64,000 nt of DNA from Cellulosimicrobium sp. Marseille-Q4280 (GCF_943181405.1 NZ_CALPBY010000004.1:248001-312000); one strand, 5' to 3'. Shown: positions 25,915 through 34,805, numbered from the stretch's first letter. Translations and numbers: made by a program. The notes: generated from the sequence alone by a model not told the origin.

Positions 25915-26835
25915 ATGCGCAACGAGGAGCTGCGCGAGTTCCTGACGACGCGACGTGCCCGCATCACCCCGGCTCGCGCCGGGCTGCCCGAGACGGGCGG
26001 CGCCCGCCGCGTGGCCGGTCTGCGCCGCGCCGAGGTCGCGGACCTCGCGGGGATCAGCGCGGGGTACTACCGACGTCTGGAGCGGGGCGCCGTCGCCTCC
26101 GTGTCCACGTCGGTCATGACGGGCGTCGGGCGTGCTCTACAGCTCGACGGCGCCGAACGGGACCATCTCGCGGACCTGCTCCGGTGGCCGCGCGGCAGGG
26201 CGGTGGTCGCGCACCCGGCACCGGCGCCCACCGCGGTGCTGCCGTTCGTGCGCCGGCTCCTCGACGCGACGGCGCTGCCCTGCTGCGTGCTCGACGACCG
26301 GCTCGACCTCCTCGCCGCCAACGACCTCGCGCAGGCGCTGTACCACCCGCTCTACGCCGGACCCGGCGCGCCGGAGAACCTCGCGCGCTTCGTGTTCCTC
26401 GACCGCGCCGCGCGCGACTTCTGGTCCGACTGGCCCGTCGTCGCCGACCTCGTGGCGTCGCTGCTGCGGACCGGCTCGGGCCGCGACCCGCTCGACGCCG
26501 ACCTCGTGGCGCTCGTGCGCGACCTCCGCGCGCGCAGCGCCGAGTTCCGCACCCGATGGGCCGCGCACGAGGTCGCCGGCGACGCGTCCGGGACCCGCGA
26601 GATCCGCCACCCCGTCGTCGGGCGGCTCACGCTCGAGGTGCACGCGCTCACCGTCCCGGACGCGCCGGGGCAGCACGTCGTGATCCACGCCGCGGCCCAC
26701 GGCTCGGCCTCGCAGCGGCGGCTCGACGAGCTCGCGGACTGGGCGGAGGAGTCACGGCGCACCGACCGCCGTGACGCGACGAGCGGGAAACCGGCTGACC
26801 GGGCTGCCGGTCGCGTGCGACCATCGCGCCCATGA
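25915..26835 (+). CDS. MmyB-like helix-turn-helix transcriptional regulator
   Basis: 306 residues. The N-terminal XRE helix-turn-helix (about 10-90) has R-V-A-G-L-R-R-A-E-V-A-D-L-A-G-I-S and Y-Y-R-R-L-E-R-G. The C-terminal MmyB PAS-like ligand domain shows L-P-C-C-V-L-D-D-R-L-D-L-L-A-A-N, W-P-V-V-A-D-L-V and E-I-R-H-P-V-V-G-R-L-T-L-E. Members of this family usually control a neighbouring oxidoreductase or transporter gene. Here the next gene (LysE-like) overlaps it by ATGA, so it may form an operon with an exporter. The first in-frame ATG with domain coverage is 25915; the earlier in-frame start at 25753 lacks support. Confidence 0.88.
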   Translation: MRNEELREFLTTRRARITPARAGLPETGGARRVAGLRRAEVADLAGISAGYYRRLERGAVASVSTSVMTGVGRALQLDGAERDHLADLLRWPRGRAVVAHPAPAPTAVLPFVRRLLDATALPCCVLDDRLDLLAANDLAQALYHPLYAGPGAPENLARFVFLDRAARDFWSDWPVVADLVASLLRTGSGRDPLDADLVALVRDLRARSAEFRTRWAAHEVAGDASGTREIRHPVVGRLTLEVHALTVPDAPGQHVVIHAAAHGSASQRRLDELADWAEESRRTDRRDATSGKPADRAAGRVRPSRP

Positions 26836-27493
26836 CCGATGCTCTTCCCGCCCTCTGGGCGGGGGTGCTCGCGGGGTACGCCATCGCCGTGCCCGTGGGC
26901 GCGATCGCCACGTACCTCGTCGCCCTCACCGCACGCACGTCGTGGCGCGTGGGCGCGGCGGCCGGGCTCGGCATCGCGACGGCGGACGGGCTGTACGCGC
27001 TCGTGGCCACGCTCGGTGGCGTGGCGCTCGCAGGCGTCATCGCGCCCGCCGCGCCGTGGCTGCGCCTCGCGTCCGGGGTCGGCTCGTCGTCCTGGCCCTG
27101 CGGACCGCGTGGGTCGCCGTGCGGGAGCACCGCGCGCGCACGGTGCCCGCCGACGCGTCTCCCGACCGTCGCCGCGCACGGCTCGCCGGGCCGCCACCGG
27201 GCCCCGGTCGGGCGTACGCCCAGCTCTTCGCGCTCACCGTCGTCAACCCGGCCACCGTCGCGTACTTCGCGACGGTCGTCGTGGGCGCACGGGCGGCGGC
27301 GGGGGACGCGGACGTCGCCTCGGGCGCGTTGTTCGTCCTCGGTGCGTTCGTGGCGTCCGCGAGCTGGCAGCTCGTGCTCGCCGGCGGCGGGACGGTTCTC
27401 GGCCGGTGGCTGTCCGGGCCGCGCGGCCGCCTCGCGACGGGCCTGGTCTCCGCGGTGGTGATGCTCGTGCTCGTCGTCGTGCTGGTGGTCTGA
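26832..27493 (+). pseudogene. LysE-family amino-acid exporter, frameshifted
   Basis: ATG 26832 overlaps the preceding stop. The N-terminal half reads as a LysE/RhtB exporter: G-V-L-A-G-Y-A-I-A-V-P-V-G-A-I-A, then G-L-G-I-A-T-A-D-G-L-Y-A. At about 27076-27082 the homology moves to the -1 frame and continues R-L-V-V-L-A-L-R-T-A-W-V-A, then F-A-L-T-V-V-N-P-A-T-V-A-Y-F to TGA 27491-27493. A one-base loss in the GGGGTCGG stretch explains it. The joined protein would be about 220 residues with the normal six helices. As with E2 at 19526, both halves look intact apart from one indel in a G/C run, so a sequencing error is possible. Confidence 0.75.
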
Positions 27494-27587
27494 GGACGAG
27501 GCCGCCCCGCTTGCAACGGACCGGAGAAGGACGACGATGGGGGCGGTCGGCGTACTCACACCGGTGGGATTCGAAGGAGGCGATGAC

Positions 27588-28040
27588 GTGCGTCGGAGCA
27601 CGCTCCGGGCAGGGGCGGCGGACCGTGGCCTGGCGGCGGTCCCGGTTCTCGCACTGACCGTCCTGGGTCTCGCCGCGTGCGCCGGTCCGGGCGCGACGGA
27701 CGCGGAGGACGTCGTGACGCGCTTCGTCGGCGCGATCGCCGCGGGCGACGGTCCCGAGGCGTGCCGCCTGCTCCTGCCGGACGCCGCCGAGGCGCTCGCC
27801 GAGGACGCGGGCGAACCGTGCCAGGAGGCGGTCGTCGACCCGTCCGGACCGCTCGCCGACGTGGTCGCCGGCGCGGACGACGTCGTCGTCGAGGACGTCC
27901 ACGTCGCCGGTCGGCAGGCGCAGGTCGTCACGGCGTCCGACACCGTGTTCCTCGCCCTCTCGGGCGACGGCTGGGTCGTGACCGCAGCCGGGTGCACGGC
28001 GCGGCCCGACCGCCCCTACGACTGCGAGGTGGAGGCGTGA
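27588..28040 (+). CDS. Putative lipoprotein
   Basis: 150 residues from GTG 27588, chosen because AAGGAGG lies at 27574-27580 and the signal follows directly. The signal has basic residues (R-R-S...R), a hydrophobic run and the lipobox L-A-A-C at about 37-40, so lipidation at that Cys is likely. The mature part is small, acidic and alpha/beta in character, with V-V-T-R-F-V-G-A-I-A-A-G-D like the start of NTF2/SnoaL-type or DUF4878-like folds. Four further Cys are present, some possibly in disulphides. It overlaps the 30-residue gene by GTGA. Function not recognised. Confidence 0.78.
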   Translation: MRRSTLRAGAADRGLAAVPVLALTVLGLAACAGPGATDAEDVVTRFVGAIAAGDGPEACRLLLPDAAEALAEDAGEPCQEAVVDPSGPLADVVAGADDVVVEDVHVAGRQAQVVTASDTVFLALSGDGWVVTAAGCTARPDRPYDCEVEA

Positions 28041-28129
28041 GAATCCCCCGGTTCATGTTCTGGGCAACGCTCGTGCTGGTGGCCGTGGGCCTGGTGACGG
28101 CCCTCGTGCTCGCGGCGGTGCACCGGTGA
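28037..28129 (+). CDS. 30-residue single-pass membrane peptide
   Basis: GTG 28037 overlaps the lipoprotein stop, and its own TGA overlaps the next gene's GTG (GTGA at both ends). V-R-I-P-R-F-M-F-W gives a basic cytoplasmic end, followed by one hydrophobic helix to A-A-V-H-R. Coupled starts on both sides and a clean membrane helix support translation. It is not a recognised family; a subunit or chaperone of the adjoining DUF6766-like protein is possible. Confidence 0.55.
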   Translation: MRIPRFMFWATLVLVAVGLVTALVLAAVHR

Positions 28130-28833
28130 GCGGCGGGTCGGGCGGGGGCTCCGGCGGTGTCCTCGGCGGTCTGCGCGCCAGCTCGCTGAGCATCTTCTTC
28201 GCGGTCGTCTTCCTCGTGACGCTCGTGGGCCAGGCCCTGAGCGGCGTCGCGGTGTTCAACCTCGACCAGCGCGCCGCGGGTCTCGACCCGGTGACGCTCG
28301 GCCAGTACGTCGCGACGTCGGCCTTCTGGGTCGACGTCACCGAGAACTGGCAGTCGGAGTTCCTCCAGTTCCTGCTGTTCATCACCGCGACCGTCTGGTT
28401 CGTCCAGCGGGGGTCGCCCGAGTCGAAGAAGCTCGAGAAGGCGGGGCGCGAGTCCGACGAGGACCAGAAGGTCGGCGAGCACGCGGACGAGGGCTCACCC
28501 ACCTGGGCGAAGGCCCGCGGGTGGCGCCTCGCGGTCTACTCGCGCTCGTTGTCGCTCGTCATGGGGCTGATCTTCCTGGGTTCGTGGCTCGCGCAGTCCG
28601 CCGCCGGCGCGGTCGCGTTCAGCGAGGAGCAGATGCGCGAGCTCCAGGACCCCGTCCCCTGGGGCGAGTACCTCACGCTGCCCGACTTCTGGAGCCGGAC
28701 GTTGCAGAACTGGCAGTCCGAGATGCTCGCCGTGCTCAGCATGGTGGTGCTGTCGATCTACCTGCGCGAGCGCGGGTCCCCCGAGTCCAAGCCGGTGGGC
28801 TACGCGCACGAGGCCACGGGCGTCGAGGGCTGA
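28126..28833 (+). CDS. DUF6766-like membrane protein
   Basis: 235 residues with an internal duplication. Each half has one membrane helix followed by a block ending in a conserved pattern. Half 1 has L-G-Q-Y-V-A-T-S-A-F-W-V-D-V-T-E-N-W-Q-S-E-F-L-Q, then V-Q-R-G-S-P-E-S-K. Half 2 has W-G-E-Y-L-T-L-P-D-F-W-S-R-T-L-Q-N-W-Q-S-E-M-L, then L-R-E-R-G-S-P-E-S-K. The repeat, the N-W-Q-S-E motif and R-G-S-P-E-S-K define the family. Probably four helices in all. Function unknown; the gene is translationally coupled to the preceding peptide. Confidence 0.8.
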   Translation: MSGGSGGGSGGVLGGLRASSLSIFFAVVFLVTLVGQALSGVAVFNLDQRAAGLDPVTLGQYVATSAFWVDVTENWQSEFLQFLLFITATVWFVQRGSPESKKLEKAGRESDEDQKVGEHADEGSPTWAKARGWRLAVYSRSLSLVMGLIFLGSWLAQSAAGAVAFSEEQMRELQDPVPWGEYLTLPDFWSRTLQNWQSEMLAVLSMVVLSIYLRERGSPESKPVGYAHEATGVEG

Positions 28834-28884
28834 CGGCGGCGGCAGCTCACCTCTCACAGCGTCCCGGCGCTCTGTGCGGAAGAC

Positions 28885-28938
28885 CTCACACACGCTTAAC
28901 GACCCGCGCCGACCGGCGAAACACGGTGTTCCTAGCGT
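28885..28938 (+). promoter_or_regulatory. narK promoter with partial GlnR-like box
   Basis: CTCAC (28885), TTAAC (28896), a poor CGCCG (28907) and GAAAC (28918) occur at 11-base steps, the a-b-a-b spacing of GlnR sites. Ten bases after GAAAC is TAGCGT (28933-28938), a likely -10. The same GAAAC-n10-TAGCGT geometry is seen before nirB. Confidence 0.5.
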
Positions 28939-28974
28939 CCTGGGTACTGACCGGGACCTGCTGAAGGAGCCGCC

Positions 28975-30456
28975 ATGTCCGCGCCCACGAGCCCCACCAC
29001 CCACGAGGGTGAGCAGTCCGCAGACCTTCCCGCCGGCGCCGAGCCGGCCGAGACCACCACCGCGACGCTCGCACCCGAGGCGACGACCGCCGTCGGGCAG
29101 GCGCCCGCACGACGCCGCTCCGGGCGGTGGATCGACCGCTGGGACCCCGAGGACCCGACGTTCTGGCGCGACGGCGGCCGGAAGGTCGCGTCGCGGAACC
29201 TGTGGATCTCGATCTTCGCCGAGTTCCTCGGGTTCGCCGTGTGGGCGCTGTGGTCGATCGTCGTGCCGCAGCTCCCGGCCGCCGGGTTCGCGCTCACGGT
29301 CGACCAGCAGTTCTGGCTCATCGCCGTGCCGAGCCTCGTCGGCGCCACGCTGCGCATCCCGTACACGTTCGCGGTGCCGGTCTTCGGCGGCCGGAACTGG
29401 ACGGTCGTGTCCGCGCTCCTGCTCCTCCTGCCGACCGCGGCACTGGCCGTCGTCGTGCAGAACCCCGAGACGCCGTTCGGGCTGATGCTCGGCGCCGCGG
29501 CGCTCGCCGGCTTCGGCGGCGGCAACTTCGCGTCGTCGATGGCGAACATCTCCTTCTTCTACCCCGAGAAGGAGAAGGGCAAGGCGCTCGGGCTCAACGC
29601 CGCGGGCGGCAACCTCGGGACCGCCGCCGTCCAGCTCGCCGTCCCGCTGGTCATCGTGGCCGGCGCGGGCATCGCGCTCGAGCGGGCCGGGCTCATGATG
29701 GTCCCGTTCATCGTGCTCGCGGCGTTCCTCGCGTGGCGCTTCATGGACAACCTGTCGACCGCGAAGGCCGACCCCCGCTCGTTCGCCGCCGCGACGAAGA
29801 ACAAGCACACGTGGATCATCTCGTTCCTCTACATCGGCACGTTCGGGTCGTTCATCGGCTACGCCGGAGCGTTCCCGATGCTGCTCAAGGGCCAGTTCCC
29901 CGAGGTCACGCTGTCCATCGCGTTCCTCGGCGCGCTCGTCGGCTCGGTCACGCGCCCGCTCGGCGGCATCATCGCCGACCGCGTCGGCGGCACGCGCGTG
30001 ACCATCGCGTCGTACGGGGTCATGGCGCTCGGCGCGTTCGGCGCGATCCAGGCGCTGCAGTCGCACAGCTTCGGCCTGTTCTTCGGCTCGTTCCTGCTGC
30101 TGTTCGTCGCGACCGGCATCGGCAACGGCTCGACCTACCGCATGATCCCCGCGGTGTTCCAGGCGAGCGCCGTGCCGGGCGGGGCCGTCGACGGCGCGGG
30201 CACGGTCGACGCGGCCGCGCTCGACGAGACCCGTGCCAGGGCACGCAAGGCCGCCGCCGGCTGCATCGGCATCGCCGGCGCGATCGGCGCGTTCGGCGGG
30301 TTCCTCATCCCCCGCGGGTTCGCGGCGTCGACGAGCCTCGCCGGGTCGCTCGTGCCCGCCCTGTGGACGTTCATCGGGGTCTACGCCGTCATGGCGGTCG
30401 TCGCGTGGGCCGTGTACCTGCGCAAGGGCGCGGCGCTCGCCGCCGCCCGGATCTGA
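28975..30456 (+). CDS. narK: Nitrate/nitrite transporter, NarK family (MFS)
   Basis: 493 residues with an extended hydrophilic N-terminus of about 75 residues, then twelve predicted helices. The NarK signatures G-F-G-G-G-N-F-A-S-S-M-A-N-I-S-F-F-Y-P (nitrate signature 1) and G-N-G-S-T-Y-R-M-I-P (signature 2) are present. Residues F-A-E-F-L-G-F-A-V-W-A-L-W-S fit helix 1. It imports nitrate or exchanges it with nitrite. AAGGAG precedes ATG 28975 by seven bases. The reductase gene follows after 20 bases, so it is the first gene of the assimilation transcript. The loop of about 25 residues before helix 11 (D-G-A-G-T-V-D-A-A-A-L-D-E-T-R) is typical of actinobacterial NarK proteins. Confidence 0.93.
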   Translation: MSAPTSPTTHEGEQSADLPAGAEPAETTTATLAPEATTAVGQAPARRRSGRWIDRWDPEDPTFWRDGGRKVASRNLWISIFAEFLGFAVWALWSIVVPQLPAAGFALTVDQQFWLIAVPSLVGATLRIPYTFAVPVFGGRNWTVVSALLLLLPTAALAVVVQNPETPFGLMLGAAALAGFGGGNFASSMANISFFYPEKEKGKALGLNAAGGNLGTAAVQLAVPLVIVAGAGIALERAGLMMVPFIVLAAFLAWRFMDNLSTAKADPRSFAAATKNKHTWIISFLYIGTFGSFIGYAGAFPMLLKGQFPEVTLSIAFLGALVGSVTRPLGGIIADRVGGTRVTIASYGVMALGAFGAIQALQSHSFGLFFGSFLLLFVATGIGNGSTYRMIPAVFQASAVPGGAVDGAGTVDAAALDETRARARKAAAGCIGIAGAIGAFGGFLIPRGFAASTSLAGSLVPALWTFIGVYAVMAVVAWAVYLRKGAALAAARI

Positions 30457-30476
30457 CGGACGGCCGAGGCGCGCGC

Positions 30477-32867
30477 ATGACGACCACACCCACGACTGCC
30501 GCGCCGGGGAGAGCTGAGGCCCCCGGCGCGGCACCGGCCCGCACGCACTGCCCCTACTGCGCGCTCCAGTGCGCCATGACGCTCGACCCTCGCGGTCCCG
30601 ACGCCGCGGGTGACGCGGGCGCGGGAGGCGACGCCACGGCGCCGGGCACCCCGGCGAGGGTCCTGCCCGTGACGGTCGCGCCCCGCGACTTCCCCACGAA
30701 CAAGGGCGGGCTGTGCCAGAAGGGGTGGACGAGCGCGACGGTGCTGCGCGCGACCGACCGGCTGACGACGCCGTTGCTGCGGGGGGCGGACGGCGAGCTG
30801 CACCCCGCGACGTGGGACGACGCGCTCGACGTCGTCACCGGCGGGATCACGCGGATCCAGACGGAGCACGGGCGGGACGCGGTCGCGATCTTCGGCGGCG
30901 GGGGACTGACGAACGAGAAGGCGTACGCGCTCGGCAAGTTCGCGCGGACCGTGCTGCGGACGGCCAACATCGACTACAACGGCCGGTTCTGCATGGCGTC
31001 GGCCGCGGCCGGCTCGAACCGCGCGTTCGGCATGGACCGTGGGCTGCCGTTCCCGCTCGCCGACCTCGGCGGCGCGGACGCGGTCCTGCTGCTCGGGTCG
31101 AACCTCGCCGAGACCATGCCGCCGTCGGTGCAGCACCTCGCGGGGGTCCGCTCGCGCGGCGGGCTCGTGGTCGTGGACCCGCGGCGCAGCGCGACGGCCG
31201 TGCTGACCGGGGAGGCGGAGCCCCGGGAGGGTGTCCCGGCGGCGGTGGGGCCGGTGGGGGACCAGGGCCTGCACCTGCAGCCCGTCCCGGGCACGGACCT
31301 CGTCGTCCTCCTCGCGCTGCTGCACGTCGTGGTCGTGGAGGGTCTCGTCGACGAGGAGTACGTCGCGGCGCGCACCACGGGGTTCGACGACGTGCGGCGC
31401 TCCGTCATGGCGTGGTGGCCCGAGCGCGCAGAGACGGTGTGCGGGGTACCGGCCGAGCGGCTGCGGCACGTCGCGCGGCTGCTCGCCGCGGCGTCGCCGG
31501 CACGCGGCGGGGCCGGCGCGTACCTGCTCACGGGCCGTGGCGTCGAGCAGTCCTCCCAGGGGACGGCGACCGTCACGGCGACGATCAACCTCGCGCTCGC
31601 GCTCGGGCTGCCGGGCCGCGTCGGGTCCGGGTACGGCGCGATCACGGGCCAGGGCAACGGGCAGGGCGGCCGCGAGCACGGGCAGAAGGCCGACCAGCTC
31701 CCCGGCTACCGCAAGATCGACGACCCCGCGGCGCGCGCGCACGTCGCGGCGGTGTGGGGCGTGGACCCCGCGACGATCCCCGGACCGGGCATGCCCGCGG
31801 TCCGGCTCCTACGCTCGCTGGGCTCCGGGGAGGAGGAGCGGCCGCGGGCCTTGCTCGTGCACGGGTCGAACGTCGTCGTGAGCGCGCCGAACGCCGACCG
31901 GGTCGTGGACGGGCTCCGCGCGCTCGACCTGCTCGTCGTGTGCGACGTCGTCCCGTCCGAGACCGCGCTGCTCGCCGACGTCGTGCTGCCCGTGACGCAG
32001 TGGGCCGAGGAGGAGGGCACCATGACGTCGCTCGAGGGGCGGGTCATCCGCCGTCGTCGGGCGGTCGACGCCCCGGGCGAGGCCCGGTCGGAGCTGTGGA
32101 TCCTCGCCGAGCTCGCGCGGCGGCTCGGGTCCACGGTCGCGTTCTCGACCGACCCGGCGGTCGTCTTCGACGAGCTCGCTCGCGCCTCGGCGGGCGGCGT
32201 CGCCGACTACTCGGGCCTGAGCCACGCCCGCCTCGACGCCGACGAGGCCGAGAGCGGGCCGGGGTTCTTCTGGCCGGTCCCCGCCGCCGTGTCAGGGTCA
32301 CGGGTCACCGGGGCGTCTCCTCGCCCTGACACGTCGACGCCGCATCCCGGCACTCCGCGCCCGTTCCTCGACCGCTTCGCCACGCCCGACGGCCGTGCCC
32401 GGATGGTCGCCGTCGACCACGTCGGGCCGAGCGACGACGTCCGCGCCGACGCGCCCCTCTACCTCGTCACGGGCCGCGTGCTCCAGCACTACCAGTCCGG
32501 CGCGCAGACGCACCGCGTGCCCGAGCTCGACCGGGTCGTCCCCGACCCGTTCGTCGAGATGCACCCGCTCCTGGGCGTCCGGCTCGGCGTCGCCGACGGT
32601 GACCGCGTGTGTCTCACGTCGAGCCGCGGCCACGTCGAGGCGGCGGCGCGCTGGACCGACCGCATCCGGCCCGACACGGTCTTCATGCCGTTCCACTGGA
32701 GCGGCGCCGGGAGCGTCAACCGCGTGACGACGGACGCGACCGACCCGATCTCCGGCATGCCGGAGTTCAAGGTGTGCGCGGTGGACGTGCGCCGCGCCCC
32801 CGACCCCGACGACCCGGCGGGCGACGGCACGACGTCCGTCCGCGACCGGCAGGAGGTGCTCGCATGA
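30477..32867 (+). CDS. nasC: Assimilatory nitrate reductase, molybdopterin catalytic subunit
   Basis: 796 residues. Cysteines C25, C28, C32 and C80 (CPYCALQC...GGLCQKG) bind the N-terminal [4Fe-4S] cluster. The molybdopterin region has N-G-R-F-C-M-A-S-A-A-A-G, the active-site region typical of Nas-type enzymes. G-Q-G-N-G-Q-G-G-R-E-H-G-Q-K-A-D-Q-L-P-G, the Nas hallmark, follows at about 390. The C-terminal MopB domain includes V-C-L-T-S-S-R-G-H-V and F-H-W-S-G-A-G-S-V-N. It reduces nitrate to nitrite in the cytoplasm. No Tat signal is present, as expected. A 44-bp palindrome adds VSGSRVTGASPRPDT at residues 605-619, in the linker before the MopB C-terminal domain. It overlaps the next gene by ATGA. 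Confidence 0.92.
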   Translation: MTTTPTTAAPGRAEAPGAAPARTHCPYCALQCAMTLDPRGPDAAGDAGAGGDATAPGTPARVLPVTVAPRDFPTNKGGLCQKGWTSATVLRATDRLTTPLLRGADGELHPATWDDALDVVTGGITRIQTEHGRDAVAIFGGGGLTNEKAYALGKFARTVLRTANIDYNGRFCMASAAAGSNRAFGMDRGLPFPLADLGGADAVLLLGSNLAETMPPSVQHLAGVRSRGGLVVVDPRRSATAVLTGEAEPREGVPAAVGPVGDQGLHLQPVPGTDLVVLLALLHVVVVEGLVDEEYVAARTTGFDDVRRSVMAWWPERAETVCGVPAERLRHVARLLAAASPARGGAGAYLLTGRGVEQSSQGTATVTATINLALALGLPGRVGSGYGAITGQGNGQGGREHGQKADQLPGYRKIDDPAARAHVAAVWGVDPATIPGPGMPAVRLLRSLGSGEEERPRALLVHGSNVVVSAPNADRVVDGLRALDLLVVCDVVPSETALLADVVLPVTQWAEEEGTMTSLEGRVIRRRRAVDAPGEARSELWILAELARRLGSTVAFSTDPAVVFDELARASAGGVADYSGLSHARLDADEAESGPGFFWPVPAAVSGSRVTGASPRPDTSTPHPGTPRPFLDRFATPDGRARMVAVDHVGPSDDVRADAPLYLVTGRVLQHYQSGAQTHRVPELDRVVPDPFVEMHPLLGVRLGVADGDRVCLTSSRGHVEAAARWTDRIRPDTVFMPFHWSGAGSVNRVTTDATDPISGMPEFKVCAVDVRRAPDPDDPAGDGTTSVRDRQEVLA
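32289..32332 (+). repeat. In-frame coding palindrome, copy 1 (44 bp, in nasC)
   Basis: GTGTCAGGG and CCCTGACAC form perfect 9-bp ends. It is read in frame as VSGSRVTGASPRPD plus T, at codon 605 of the reductase. It shares sequence, frame and length with the copies at 34100, 34163, 45063 and 45126. Confidence 0.9.
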
Positions 32868-34759
32868 GCGGGACGAACGGGCGGACGACGCGCGTCGTCG
32901 TCGTCGGCAACGGCATGGTCGGTGCACGGTTCGCGCAGGACCTCGTCGCGCGCGTCGGCTCCGGCGCGGACGTCGCGCCCGTCGAGGTGACGGTGCTCGG
33001 CGCCGAGGAGTACGAACCGTACAACCGGGTGCTGCTGAGCGAGGTCGTCGCCGGGAAGGTCGACCTCGCCGGGATCGGCCTGCCTGCGACGGACGACCCC
33101 CGCGTGACGGTGCGTCGCGGCACGGAGGCCATCGCGATCGACCGCTCCGCGCGCCGGGTCGTCACGGCCGACGGCGCGTACCCCTACGACGCGGTCGTCC
33201 TCGCGACCGGCGCGGCGGCACGCGTGCCGGAGGTCGCCGGCCTGACCGGGCGGCCGGACCTGCCGCGCGGTGCGCACGCGCTGCGCACGCTCGACGACGC
33301 ACGGGAGATCGTCGCCGCGTCGGTCAACGCGCAGCACGCCGTCGTGGTGGGGGCCGGGGTGCTCGGCCTCGAGGTCGCGTGCGGCCTCGCCCGGCGAGGG
33401 GTCGCGGTCAGCCTCGTGCACGGCGGCGAGAGCCTCATGGACCGCCAGCTCGACGTCGCGGCCGGCGGTGTCGTCGCCCGCAGCCTCGCCGCGCTGGGGG
33501 TGCGCACCTGGACGCGGGCGAGCACCGAGCGCGTGCGCGTGGGGTCCGGGCAGGTGCGCGGCGTCGCGCTCCGTGTGCCCGACGACGGCCGCGCGGCCCT
33601 GACGACCGGCCTCGCCTCGTCGACCGGCCTCGCCTCGTCGACCGGCCCTGCCCCGTCGACGGGCCCGACCGAGCCACTCGCCGCGACCCGCGTCGTCGAG
33701 ATCGAGGCCGACCTCGTCGTGCTCGCGTGCGGCACGGTCCCCGAGACCGGCCTCGCGCGTGCCGCAGGCCTGGCGGTCGACCGGGGCGTCGTCGTCGGCG
33801 ACGACCTCGCGAGCCCTGACGACCCCGCCGTCTTCGCGATCGGCGACTGCGCGCAGCCGCCCGAGGGCGGGTCGGGGCTCGTCGCGCAGGGCTGGGACCA
33901 GTCGCGTCGCCTCGCGGAGGCCCTCGCCGCCACGGTGACCGCGAGAGCCACGGCCGCGCCGCCTGACGGACGTCGCGACGGCGGGCGCGCCGGTGCACGA
34001 CCACCCGCCCCGGCGTCCCCGCACGTGCGGCTGGGGGGCGAGCAGGACCGCCCGAGCATGGCGCTCCGGCTCGCGATGAGCGTCGTGGCCCGGCCCGTCG
34101 TGTCAGGGCCTCAGGTCACCGGGGCGTCCTCTCGCCCTGACCCGTCGCAGGACCCGACCCGCGTGTCAGGACGTCGGGTCACCGGGGCGTCTCCTCGTCC
34201 TGACAGCGCACGGTCCGCCGTCGGGACCGACGTCGTCCGGGTCAAGGCCGCCGGGCTCGAGATCGTGGCGATGGGCGTGTGCGGGGTGCGGCGTCCCCAC
34301 GACCCCGCCCACCGCACGGTCGCGCTGAGCGACCCCGCGTCGGGTCGCCACGTCGAGGTCGTCGTCGCGGACGGCCTGCTCGTCGGCGCGACGTGCGTCG
34401 GCGCGCCCGACGTCGGTGCCGACCTCACCGCCACGTACACGCGGCGCGTGCCCGTCCCCGCCGACCCGGCCCACCTCCTGCTGCGGCCTGTCGCGCAGGT
34501 GGCCGCGCCGGCGTCGACCCCGACGCACATGCCCGACCGCACGACGGTGTGCACGTGCAACGGCGTGACGAAGGGCGACATCGTCGGCTGCTGGCACGAC
34601 GGCGCCCGCAGCGTCGACGACGTCGCGCGGGCCACGCGGGCGACGACCGGCTGCGGGGGCTGCAAGGAGGTCGTGTGCGGCCTCGTCGACTGGCTCGCGA
34701 AGGCGGACCCGGACCAGCCGGCCGACGCCGGGCGGGCCCGGGTGACGGCGTCCCGCTAG
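32864..34759 (+). CDS. nasB: Nitrate reductase electron-transfer flavoprotein (NasB-like) with BFD [2Fe-2S] domain
   Basis: 631 residues, ATG 32864 overlapping the reductase stop. An FAD/NAD(P) pyridine-nucleotide oxidoreductase occupies about 8-365 (V-V-V-V-G-N-G-M-V-G at about 10-19, A-V-V-V-G-A-G-V-L-G-L-E, F-A-I-G-D-C-A). A variable linker follows, and the last about 70 residues form a BFD-like domain with cysteines in V-C-T-C-N-G-V (about 560) and G-C-G-G-C (about 595). It takes electrons from NAD(P)H to the reductase. The linker holds two 44-bp palindromes (residues 413-447) and a T-G-L-A-S-S minirepeat (33605-33662), so the protein tolerates insertion there. Confidence 0.88.
   Translation: MSGTNGRTTRVVVVGNGMVGARFAQDLVARVGSGADVAPVEVTVLGAEEYEPYNRVLLSEVVAGKVDLAGIGLPATDDPRVTVRRGTEAIAIDRSARRVVTADGAYPYDAVVLATGAAARVPEVAGLTGRPDLPRGAHALRTLDDAREIVAASVNAQHAVVVGAGVLGLEVACGLARRGVAVSLVHGGESLMDRQLDVAAGGVVARSLAALGVRTWTRASTERVRVGSGQVRGVALRVPDDGRAALTTGLASSTGLASSTGPAPSTGPTEPLAATRVVEIEADLVVLACGTVPETGLARAAGLAVDRGVVVGDDLASPDDPAVFAIGDCAQPPEGGSGLVAQGWDQSRRLAEALAATVTARATAAPPDGRRDGGRAGARPPAPASPHVRLGGEQDRPSMALRLAMSVVARPVVSGPQVTGASSRPDPSQDPTRVSGRRVTGASPRPDSARSAVGTDVVRVKAAGLEIVAMGVCGVRRPHDPAHRTVALSDPASGRHVEVVVADGLLVGATCVGAPDVGADLTATYTRRVPVPADPAHLLLRPVAQVAAPASTPTHMPDRTTVCTCNGVTKGDIVGCWHDGARSVDDVARATRATTGCGGCKEVVCGLVDWLAKADPDQPADAGRARVTASR
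34100..34143 (+). repeat. In-frame coding palindrome, copy 2 (44 bp, in nasB)
   Basis: Starts at codon 413 of nasB and reads VSGPQVTGASSRPD. The left end is GTGTCAGGG; the right end CCCTGACCC has lost the last complementary bases. Confidence 0.88.
34163..34206 (+). repeat. In-frame coding palindrome, copy 3 (44 bp, in nasB)
   Basis: Starts exactly 63 bases (21 codons) after copy 2 and reads VSGRRVTGASPRPD at codon 434. The ends GTGTCAGGA and TCCTGACAG pair at eight of nine positions. Confidence 0.88.
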
Positions 34760-34765
34760 ACGTGC

Positions 34766-34805
34766 GGTCTTCTCACCCGGGCGCTGCCGCCGGTGTGAGA
34801 AGACC
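34766..34805 (+). terminator. 11-bp perfect hairpin after nasB
   Basis: GGTCTTCTCAC (34766-34776) and GTGAGAAGACC (34795-34805) pair perfectly across an 18-base loop, six bases past the nasB stop and directly touching the GlnR-like site. It probably ends the narK-nasC-nasB message. No U-tract. Confidence 0.6.
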
